DNA from: JBIICS01 sp044238735
GTDB taxonomy: Bacteria; Bacteroidota; Bacteroidia; UBA4408
Direction of reading: 5' to 3'
DNA: 8,049 nt
Assembly: GCA_044238735.1 (NCBI GenBank)
Contig: JBIICS010000125.1
Span: 1 to 8,049 of the forward strand
Position 1 is the first letter of the stretch, and each line of letters begins with the position of its first letter. The position numbers were made by a program, and so were the translations under genes. The notes under the pieces were generated by a model that saw only the letters and a program-made list of their open reading frames with translations, searched no databases and was not told the DNA's origin. Shown piece by piece: positions 1 through 6,174 of the stretch.

Positions 1-128
1 CCAGAATGAAGCCACAAGCAGAAGAGGGTATTACCGCTATTAAATGGTTTAGCAAAGAACAATTTCCAATTGTTTATGAAAATACCTATGCCAGTGTAAC
101 AGACCTTTTAAAAAACTATTTTAATTAG
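1..128 (+). CDS. C-terminal fragment, probable NUDIX-family hydrolase (5' end outside window)
   Basis: The frame beginning at base 3 is open from the left edge and ends at a TAG at 126-128, giving the last 41 residues of a protein. The tail contains KPQAEEGITAIKWFSKEQF followed by an ENTYASVTDLLKNYF helix. This resembles the C-terminal strand and helix of Bacteroidota NUDIX hydrolases, where an EEGI..KW segment follows the catalytic domain. The NUDIX box itself would lie upstream and is not visible, so the family call rests on resemblance of the tail only. The stop codon directly abuts the ATG of the glycosyltransferase gene, so the two may be co-transcribed. NUDIX enzymes hydrolyse nucleoside diphosphate derivatives; the substrate cannot be inferred here. 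Confidence 0.55.
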   Translation, partial: RMKPQAEEGITAIKWFSKEQFPIVYENTYASVTDLLKNYFN

Positions 129-1313
129 ATGCCCCGCGTTTTACGTATCATTAACCGACTAAACTTAGGTGGCCCAACCTACAATGTAGCTTATTTAAGT
201 AAGTATTTATCTCCAGAGTTTGAAACTTTGCTTGTATCCGGAATGAAAGAGGAAAGTGAAGAGAGTTCTGAATTTATATTGGATCAACTTGGCTTAAAAC
301 CCTTGTATATATCAGCTATGAAAAGAGAGGTTTCATTAAGAGATGATATAAATACATATAAAAGAATTAAAGAGATTATTAACGAATTTAAACCCGACAT
401 TGTACACACCCATGCCGCCAAAGCAGGCGCAGTAGGAAGATTAGCAGCTCACTCATGCAAAGTACCCGTTATTATTCATACCTTTCATGGTCATGTTTTT
501 CATGACTATTTTTCACCTCTTAAAACAAAAATCTTTATAGAAATAGAAAAAAGGTTAAGTAAAAGAAGTACCGCCATTGTAGCGATTTCAGAAAAGCAGA
601 AATACGAATTAAACCAAGTTTATAAAGTTGCTCCGGAAAACAAAACCCATGTTATACGTTTAGGCTTTGATTTAGTTAAGTTTAATGAGAACCAAGAAAT
701 AAAACGTTCTTTATTTAGAAAAGAATATTTAATTGAGGAAGACGAAATTGTTATAACCATTACCGGAAGACTGGTCCCAATTAAGAATCATCATTTATTT
801 TTAAATGCCATCCATAACCTAAAAGATAAAATTACCAAAAAAGTGCGCTTCTTTATTATTGGTGATGGGGAGCTAAGAGAGGACTTAATTAAATATTGCA
901 ATCAAATAGGCTTAAACTATACTTGGTACCCTCAAAACCCAGCCAAAGCATACCTAACCTTTACCTCTTGGCGAAAAGATATAGATGTTGTAAATGCAGG
1001 GTCTGATATAATAGCACTATGCTCCAATAACGAAGGCACTCCGGTTAGCCTAATTGAGGCACAAGCCGCAAATAAACCTGTATTAAGTACCAAAGTAGGG
1101 GGAGTAGAAAATATAATAAGTGCACAAACCGGAATATTAGTTGAAAAAGGCGATCAAAAGGGTTTTGAAGAGAATTTACTGGAGCTCATTAATAATGATA
1201 ACCTCAGAGCAAACTTAAGTTTAAAGGGGTGGGATTTAATGAAAAACGACTTCCACTATACCCGTTTAGTTGAAGACACGAGAAACCTTTATAAAAAATT
1301 GCTGAGTGCTTAA
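129..1313 (+). CDS. GT4-family glycosyltransferase (GT-B fold), polysaccharide biosynthesis
   Basis: This 394-residue protein has the usual length and layout of a retaining GT4 glycosyltransferase. The N-terminal Rossmann domain carries the Gly-rich loop LNLGGP (residues 11-16) and the strand PDIVHTHAAKAG (D90, H93, H95). The C-terminal donor-binding domain starts near residue 205, with the GRLVPIKNH motif (G213, R214, K219) and the family E-x7-E signature in NNEGTPVSLIEA (E302 and E310), which contacts the nucleotide sugar. No signal peptide or membrane helix is visible, so it should act on the cytoplasmic face of the inner membrane, adding a sugar to a lipid-linked precursor. Donor and acceptor cannot be told from sequence. 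The ATG directly follows the TAG of the preceding gene (TAGATG), and the export genes begin 18 bp downstream, which supports a role in exopolysaccharide or capsule assembly. There is no recognisable Shine-Dalgarno sequence, as usual in Bacteroidota. Confidence 0.9.
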   Translation: MPRVLRIINRLNLGGPTYNVAYLSKYLSPEFETLLVSGMKEESEESSEFILDQLGLKPLYISAMKREVSLRDDINTYKRIKEIINEFKPDIVHTHAAKAGAVGRLAAHSCKVPVIIHTFHGHVFHDYFSPLKTKIFIEIEKRLSKRSTAIVAISEKQKYELNQVYKVAPENKTHVIRLGFDLVKFNENQEIKRSLFRKEYLIEEDEIVITITGRLVPIKNHHLFLNAIHNLKDKITKKVRFFIIGDGELREDLIKYCNQIGLNYTWYPQNPAKAYLTFTSWRKDIDVVNAGSDIIALCSNNEGTPVSLIEAQAANKPVLSTKVGGVENIISAQTGILVEKGDQKGFEENLLELINNDNLRANLSLKGWDLMKNDFHYTRLVEDTRNLYKKLLSA

Positions 1314-1327
1314 TTTTGATAAATTTG
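1299..1327 (+). promoter_or_regulatory. Possible Bacteroidota-type promoter ahead of the export lipoprotein gene
   Basis: TAAATTTG at 1320-1327 matches the Bacteroidota -7 element TAnnTTTG exactly, and a TTG at 1299-1301 lies 18 bp upstream in the position of the -33 element. The -7 element ends four bases before the ATG at 1332, so transcription would begin at or within a few bases of the start codon and the mRNA would be nearly leaderless. The site lies in the 18-bp gap and the end of the glycosyltransferase gene. In AT-rich DNA such a match can arise by chance, so this is only a candidate. Confidence 0.3.
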
Positions 1328-1331
1328 TAAT

Positions 1332-2114
1332 ATGAGAATTAACTATTTAGCCTTATTGCTGGGTGTATTAATAACTGTTCTTTTTAGCTCTTGCGGTCTA
1401 ATAAATTCAAGCTTTATGCTTAAAACGCCTAAAGATTACAATTATGCCAAAATTGACAGCAGTGATTTTTCTGAATATAAAATAGCTGCCAACGATCAAA
1501 TAAGTTTTCAGTTGTTTGCCAACGATGCATTTAAATTAATTGATATGTCGGCTGCAACTGGAGGCGCGGGTATGCAAGGGCAAGGGGGCGGGCTCATTTA
1601 TGGTGTTGAATTTAGCGGAGAAGTAAAGCTTCCTGTAATTGGAAAAGTAAAACTGGAGGGACTAACAGTAAGACAAGCTGAACAAAAACTCGAACAATTA
1701 TTTTCAACATATTATAATAAGCCATTTGTAATTATTAAAGTAATTAATAAGCGGGTTTTTCTATTCCCCGGCGCTGCGGCTTCTGCAAAGGTTATAACAC
1801 TTTCAAATGAAAATACCAGTTTAGTGGAAGCTATTGCCATAGCCGGAGGCATTTCCAACACTGGAAAAGCATACAGAATAAAATTAATTAGAGGAGATCT
1901 AAAGAACCCCAAGGTTTTTTTAATAGATCTTTCTACACTGGAAGGGGCAAAACAAGGCAACATGTTAGTACAGGCAAATGACATAATTTATGTAGATCAG
2001 GTACCAAACTATGCTCAAGGTGTTTTGGGGCAAATTTCACCCTATATTGGCTTACTTTCCAGCATAATTGTGCTCTCTACCTTAATTTTTACTGTTAGAA
2101 ACAACGCCAGATAG
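1332..2114 (+). CDS. wza: Wza-like polysaccharide export lipoprotein (Poly_export and SLBB domains)
   Basis: A 260-residue outer-envelope export protein. It begins with a lipoprotein signal peptide ending in LFSSC, with Cys21 as the likely lipidated residue; Phe at -3 departs slightly from the textbook lipobox. The Poly_export domain starts with YKIAANDQISFQLF (49-62) and continues through PVIGKVKLEGLTVRQAEQKL to about residue 140. A Gly-rich insertion, GGAGMQGQGGG, interrupts it at 77-87. An SLBB-like domain follows (about 141-200) with the typical SLVEAIAIAGGI segment. A hydrophobic helix at about 238-255 and a short basic tail end the protein. In Wza the C-terminal helix lines an outer-membrane pore; the helix here could do the same or act as an anchor. 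The protein is shorter than E. coli Wza, as expected with fewer SLBB repeats. The gene directly abuts that of its expected partner kinase (TAGATG at 2112-2117). The symbol is given by family resemblance. Confidence 0.9.
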   Translation: MRINYLALLLGVLITVLFSSCGLINSSFMLKTPKDYNYAKIDSSDFSEYKIAANDQISFQLFANDAFKLIDMSAATGGAGMQGQGGGLIYGVEFSGEVKLPVIGKVKLEGLTVRQAEQKLEQLFSTYYNKPFVIIKVINKRVFLFPGAAASAKVITLSNENTSLVEAIAIAGGISNTGKAYRIKLIRGDLKNPKVFLIDLSTLEGAKQGNMLVQANDIIYVDQVPNYAQGVLGQISPYIGLLSSIIVLSTLIFTVRNNAR

Positions 2115-4511
2115 ATGCTTAATAAAAACTCCACCATAAATGAAGATTTTGATATAAGTCTCTTTTTATATCTAGCTAAACGCAGTTTAATCTCTGTTGG
2201 TGCTTTTTTTATACTGTCTTTAGTTAGTGGTTGGCTTTATATTAGATATGCTAACGAAATTTATGAAGCCTCCTCTGTTATTCAGCTAAATAATTCTGAT
2301 AAGTATAATAAAATCCTTAAGGTTGATAATACAACCCAATCCGAAGAGGAAATTGCTTCCGCAATGGAGCTTATTCGTTCAAAAGTTTTCCTAAACAATG
2401 CCTTAAATAAACTTAACCTAAAGGTTTCGTATTTTGCAAAAGGTACTTTTAAACTGAACGAACACTATACCTCCTCCTGTTATGATGCAGATGTAAATGT
2501 GCTTGACAAAGCAATATTCGGCAGACCTTTTTATGTCTTATTCAAAGACAAAAGAAATTTTGTTATCACTCACCCTTCAGGAACAAACATAAATGGTAAA
2601 TCGGGTGAAATTGTAAAGTTTAAAGATGTTGAGATAAAGATAAATGTTCTTAGCGACGAAGGTATAAGTTCGATGATTGGATTATTAAAGGATGATAAAT
2701 ATTTCTTTATTATTAATGATCCCGAATCTTTTGCGAATCAATACGCTTCATCTATAGATGTAAAGCTTTTAAATGCTAACGCAAAAACCATTAAAGTATC
2801 TTTTAAGGGCAACAATCCAAAAAAAGCTTCGGATGTTGTAAATGTTATCTCGGAAGAATTTCTAGTTTATGATGTAGAAAAGAAACAGGAAAGTTCCAAT
2901 AAAATACTAGCTTATATAGAAACTCAGCTTTCTAATGTTTATAACGCGCTTAAGCAATCTGAGGATCAATTACAAGACTTTAAAAAGACTAATAAATTAA
3001 GTTCTAACCCCGAACAGGTTTCAAGTTCTTACATTGAGAAATTAAATGAATTAGAGAATGAGATTGTTACTTTAGATTTAGAGAAAGGTGTTCTTAGCGA
3101 AATAGAATCTAATATTTTAAAAGTAAAAGAAATTGATGCTTACAAGCTTCTTCCAATTTTAGCCGGAACACGCTATGAAGAAACAATATCCGGGTTAATT
3201 TCAAAACTTCAGGAGCTTCTCCTCGAAAAAGAACAATCTTTATACTCTTCCACCTCAAAAAGTGGTAATATTAAACAAATAGATTATCAAATAGAGGTTC
3301 AGAAAAAACTCTTGTTAGAAAGTATTAAATCTTTAAAATCAAAATTAGAGTATAGAGAAAGTAACCTAACCGGAAAGATAAAATCTTTTGAGGACAAGTT
3401 TTTAAACATTCCTTCTAAAGAGATTGAATACGCTCGTTTACAGAGGCTATTTTCTATTAATGAAAAATTTTACACCATGTTATTAGAGAAGAAAGCGGAA
3501 TACTCCATCTCTAACGCCGGCTTAATATCTGAAAACACCATTTTAGACAAAGCTGTAATGCCTAACGTTCCAGTAGAACCTAAAAAATCTATTGTAATTA
3601 TAGTATCTATTTTGAGCGCAATACTCGCCTCTTTAATTCTAATTTTTGTTCGCTACTTATTACACAACAACGTAACTTCTACCTACGATATTGAGAAATA
3701 TACAAATGCCGCTGTTTTGGGAATAGTTCCAACCTATAAAAAAAATGTACCGGTATCTCAATTACTTGTTGATCAAAATCCTAAATCTACCATTTCGGAG
3801 GCTTTTAGATCAATTAGAACCAATCTTCAATTTATATCTAATTCATCCGGTTCTAAAATTATTGCCATTACTTCTTCCATTTCTGGCGAGGGAAAAACTT
3901 TTGTTGCCATAAATTTAGGAGGTATTATTGCTTATGCCGGAAAGAAAGTTGTTATTGCCGATTGCGATATGCGAAAACCCAAAATTCACCTTGGTTTTAA
4001 TGCTCCAAACAACAGAGGGATGAGTACCGTTTTAATTGGAAAAGACAATTATAAAGAGGTAATACAGCAAAGCTCTTTGGCAGGATTAGATTTTATTACC
4101 GCTGGCCCTATACCCCCTAATCCAAGCGAGTTAATATTAGGTAAATCTATGGACGAACTCATCTTAAAGCTAAAGGAAGACTATGATGTAGTTATATTAG
4201 ATAATCCTCCCATTGGCATCGTTACAGACGGTGTGGTTAATTTATCGCGGGCCGATTACCCCATTTATATCTTCAGATCAAATTACTCTAAACGCTTCTT
4301 CTTTGAAAACCTTAATAATATTGCAAAAGATCATGATATAAAGAATTTGTCTATTATCCTTAACGGAGTGGAGGATATTCATCCGGGTTATGGATACGGG
4401 TATGGGTATGGTTACGGTTATGGATATGGTTATTATGAAGATGATGGACATCGCTCATCCAAAAAGAAGAAAAATAATTGGTTTTCTAAATTATTTAGAA
4501 TAAAAGGATAG
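2115..4511 (+). CDS. wzc: Wzc-like polysaccharide co-polymerase with C-terminal tyrosine autokinase (BY-kinase)
   Basis: This 798-residue inner-membrane protein controls polymer chain length and drives export with the Wza-type partner. Visible in order: TM1 (about 25-43); a Wzz-type periplasmic region with a long coiled coil (about 255-470); a P-x-x-P-x-x-P stretch (P483, P486, P489); TM2 (about 493-512); and a cytoplasmic BY-kinase domain. The kinase has the EX2RX2R oligomerisation motif (E562, R565, R568), Walker A SGEGKT (590-595, K594), Walker A' DCDMRKP (616-622) and Walker B ILDNPP (D696), so it appears catalytically intact. The tail carries eight Gly-Tyr repeats plus one further Tyr (758-774), the probable autophosphorylation cluster, then an acidic EDD and a basic SSKKKKNNW stretch. 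Length and one-piece membrane-plus-kinase architecture match the Gram-negative Wzc type, not the split two-protein form of Firmicutes. The start abuts the previous stop with no Shine-Dalgarno sequence. Confidence 0.93.
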   Translation: MLNKNSTINEDFDISLFLYLAKRSLISVGAFFILSLVSGWLYIRYANEIYEASSVIQLNNSDKYNKILKVDNTTQSEEEIASAMELIRSKVFLNNALNKLNLKVSYFAKGTFKLNEHYTSSCYDADVNVLDKAIFGRPFYVLFKDKRNFVITHPSGTNINGKSGEIVKFKDVEIKINVLSDEGISSMIGLLKDDKYFFIINDPESFANQYASSIDVKLLNANAKTIKVSFKGNNPKKASDVVNVISEEFLVYDVEKKQESSNKILAYIETQLSNVYNALKQSEDQLQDFKKTNKLSSNPEQVSSSYIEKLNELENEIVTLDLEKGVLSEIESNILKVKEIDAYKLLPILAGTRYEETISGLISKLQELLLEKEQSLYSSTSKSGNIKQIDYQIEVQKKLLLESIKSLKSKLEYRESNLTGKIKSFEDKFLNIPSKEIEYARLQRLFSINEKFYTMLLEKKAEYSISNAGLISENTILDKAVMPNVPVEPKKSIVIIVSILSAILASLILIFVRYLLHNNVTSTYDIEKYTNAAVLGIVPTYKKNVPVSQLLVDQNPKSTISEAFRSIRTNLQFISNSSGSKIIAITSSISGEGKTFVAINLGGIIAYAGKKVVIADCDMRKPKIHLGFNAPNNRGMSTVLIGKDNYKEVIQQSSLAGLDFITAGPIPPNPSELILGKSMDELILKLKEDYDVVILDNPPIGIVTDGVVNLSRADYPIYIFRSNYSKRFFFENLNNIAKDHDIKNLSIILNGVEDIHPGYGYGYGYGYGYGYGYYEDDGHRSSKKKKNNWFSKLFRIKG
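4386..4436 (+). repeat. (Gly-Tyr)8 plus Tyr coding repeat at the kinase C-terminus
   Basis: A 6-bp coding unit is repeated eight times (4386-4433), followed by an extra TAT, placing nine tyrosines in residues 758-774. The copies are not identical: Gly is GGT four times, GGA twice and GGG twice, while Tyr within the units is TAT six times and TAC twice. The mixture suggests the protein sequence is kept by selection and that the array is not a recent slippage product. Tyr-rich tails are the known autophosphorylation sites of BY-kinases; that role here is inferred from position. Confidence 0.9.
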
Positions 4512-4512
4512 T

Positions 4513-5055
4513 ATGGAAATCGTTAAAACTCCATTAGAAGGTTTACTTTTAATAAAGCCCAAAGTATTTGAAGATGAACGCGGTTATTTTTTCGAATCAT
4601 TTAATAAAAAACTATTTGATGAAGCGGGAATCCCGGTTAATTATTTACAGGATAACCAATCGTTGTCAGGAGCAGATGTGCTAAGAGGTTTACACTTTCA
4701 GGCACCACCTTTCGCTCAAGCTAAGTTAGTAAGGGTTATAAAAGGGGCTGTTTTAGATGTAGCTGTCGATATTCGTAAATCTTCTCCCACCTATGGTAAG
4801 CATTTTAGCATAGAACTAACTGAACAAAATAAATGGATGCTCTATATTCCAACCGGTTTTGCTCATGGTTTTAAAACCTTAATGAAGGAAACGATATTCT
4901 TTTATAAATGCAGCGAATTATACAATAAAGCAAGTGAGGGGTGTATTTTATGGAACGATTCTGATCTAGACATTAATTGGGACATTAAAAACCCTATTTT
5001 ATCCCCAAAAGATAAAGAAGGAACACCATTTAATAGTTTTGCAAGTCCATTCTAA
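4513..5055 (+). CDS. rfbC: dTDP-4-dehydrorhamnose 3,5-epimerase (RmlC/RfbC)
   Basis: A 180-residue cupin-fold enzyme of normal family length that epimerises C3 and C5 of dTDP-4-keto-6-deoxyglucose, the third step to dTDP-L-rhamnose. All catalytic positions can be matched to the Salmonella enzyme: His61 in VLRGLHFQ (His63 there), Asp167 in SPKD (Asp170 there) and Tyr131 in FFYKCSELY. Substrate-binding features are also present: FEDERGYFFESF (19-30), QDNQS (46-50), Arg58, Lys71, DVAVDIRKSSPTYGK (82-96) and IPTGFAHGF (112-120). The enzyme is cytosolic and soluble. It starts one base after the kinase stop; AAAAGGA at 4502-4508, inside the last kinase codons, could serve as a ribosome binding site but is only 4 nt from the ATG. 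RmlA, RmlB and RmlD are not in the window, so a related 3,5-epimerase making another deoxysugar cannot be excluded. Confidence 0.92.
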   Translation: MEIVKTPLEGLLLIKPKVFEDERGYFFESFNKKLFDEAGIPVNYLQDNQSLSGADVLRGLHFQAPPFAQAKLVRVIKGAVLDVAVDIRKSSPTYGKHFSIELTEQNKWMLYIPTGFAHGFKTLMKETIFFYKCSELYNKASEGCILWNDSDLDINWDIKNPILSPKDKEGTPFNSFASPF

Positions 5056-5057
5056 CA

Positions 5058-5086
5058 TTTTTTTTTAAATTTACATTAGATGTAAA
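5058..5086 (+). promoter_or_regulatory. T9 tract and perfect inverted repeat upstream of the WecA-like gene
   Basis: The 42-bp gap between rfbC and the next gene is the longest intergenic stretch in the plus-strand run. It holds nine consecutive T (5058-5066) and then a perfect inverted repeat, TTTACAT-TAG-ATGTAAA (5070-5086), with 7-bp arms and a 3-base centre, ending 11 bp before the ATG at 5098. TAAATTTA (5066-5073) resembles the -7 element TAnnTTTG but has A in place of the final G. The element could be an operator, a weak hairpin near the start codon, or chance; the arms are too AT-rich for a stable stem. Confidence 0.3.
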
Positions 5087-5097
5087 GCAGTGATAGT

Positions 5098-6165
5098 ATG
5101 TTTTTTAATCTAACATTTGTAATTTCTTTTTTTGTTTTTTCGTTTGCTTTTGCAATTCTTATCAATTACCTGCTGCTCAGGTTATCCAGAACTTTAGGAA
5201 TTAGAGATTTAGATGATAAGATGGTTCGTTGGGCTGCTTCACAAAAACCAGCATTAGGGGGAATTTCATTTTACATCATTTTTTTACTAAGTATTATTTT
5301 TTATACGCAGTTTATAAATCCGGGCAGTGTATTCAGGGATTTTAAGTTCTTAGGTATCATTTCCTCCATTTCTTTGGGGTTTTTAATGGGACTGGCCGAT
5401 GACGCATACAATACAAAACCTTTTCTAAAATTTGTTTCACAGCTTTTATGCGGTTTAATTTTGGTTATAACCGGAACCAGCATACATTTATTTAATAATT
5501 CGTTAATTGATGGTGCTTTAACCGTATTTTGGATTATAGGCATAATGAATTCTATTAATATGCTGGATAATATGGATAGTATTACCACCAGCGTTTCCCT
5601 TTTTATTATTGTGGCTTTTCTTATAATTGGAGCAAAAAATGCCCCATTTAATATCTATTTTGTTATTATGATTGGTGTTTTTGCTGCTCTTATTGCTTTC
5701 CTTAAATTTAATTGGCATCCTTCGCGTATGTTTATGGGCGATACCGGATCTCAATTTTTAGGCGCTTTTTTGGGGGCAATGGGTATTATGTATTTATGGA
5801 ACCCTCCGGAAGGAGAGGCTCTAAGTCAGGGTAAACAGATAACTCTTATTGCTCTCGCCTTTTTACTACCTATAGTAGACACTACCTCCGTTACCATAAA
5901 CAGGTTATTAAAAGGAAAATCTCCATTTGTGGGTGGACGCGATCATACCACGCATCATTTATCCTATTTAGGATTAACTGACCGGCAAGTTGCAATGGCT
6001 TTTATAGGCATATCCTCTTTATCTGTTATTTTTATTTTCTACATCTCCTACTTTGTAAAAGAGTGGTCTTATTTACATACCCTAATTTTTATTTTGTATT
6101 GCCTTATTGTTTTCATTGTGTTATACTCTATTACCCGTTACTCTAAGCCCAAACCCAAGAGTTAA
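5098..6165 (+). CDS. WecA/MraY-family undecaprenyl-phosphate sugar-1-phosphate transferase
   Basis: A very hydrophobic 355-residue protein with roughly ten or eleven predicted membrane helices. It belongs to the polyprenyl-phosphate N-acetylhexosamine-1-phosphate transferase family (PF00953), which primes glycan synthesis by moving a sugar-1-phosphate from a UDP-sugar to undecaprenyl phosphate at the inner membrane. Motifs in order are KPALGGISFY, MGLADDAYN (D101, D102, the Mg-binding Asp pair), NMLDNMDS (N154, D157, D160), RMFMGDTGS (D215) and the cytoplasmic loop GGRDHTTHHLSYLG (R281, H283, H286, H287). The GRDHxxHH loop points to the WecA/TagO side of the family and not to MraY. Two sites differ from textbook WecA: the N-terminal loop reads DKMVRWAASQKPALGG without the usual RKxH, and NMLDNMDS replaces NxxDGLDG. 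I believe both are typical of Bacteroidota homologues. It is probably the initiating transferase for this polysaccharide; the sugar is likely GlcNAc or a relative but is unproven. Confidence 0.88.
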   Translation: MFFNLTFVISFFVFSFAFAILINYLLLRLSRTLGIRDLDDKMVRWAASQKPALGGISFYIIFLLSIIFYTQFINPGSVFRDFKFLGIISSISLGFLMGLADDAYNTKPFLKFVSQLLCGLILVITGTSIHLFNNSLIDGALTVFWIIGIMNSINMLDNMDSITTSVSLFIIVAFLIIGAKNAPFNIYFVIMIGVFAALIAFLKFNWHPSRMFMGDTGSQFLGAFLGAMGIMYLWNPPEGEALSQGKQITLIALAFLLPIVDTTSVTINRLLKGKSPFVGGRDHTTHHLSYLGLTDRQVAMAFIGISSLSVIFIFYISYFVKEWSYLHTLIFILYCLIVFIVLYSITRYSKPKPKS

Positions 6166-6174
6166 TCATCTTTA

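Noticed and set aside
1712..1984. Minus-strand open frame of 90 codons inside the export lipoprotein gene
   Set aside because: It lies wholly within a gene with clear domains, has no recognisable motif, and is a shadow of that coding sequence.
4200..4211. DNPP in place of the more common DTPP or DSPP after Walker B of the kinase
   Set aside because: The catalytic Asp696 is kept, and the next residue varies in the family, so this does not suggest loss of function.
4502..4508. AAAAGGA as a true Shine-Dalgarno site for rfbC
   Set aside because: It encodes the last kinase residues, the spacing of 4 nt is short, and no other gene here uses such a site; probably coincidence.
5301..5754. Two overlapping minus-strand frames inside the WecA-like gene
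   Set aside because: Both are opposite a strongly conserved membrane protein, show no family features, and overlap each other in different frames.
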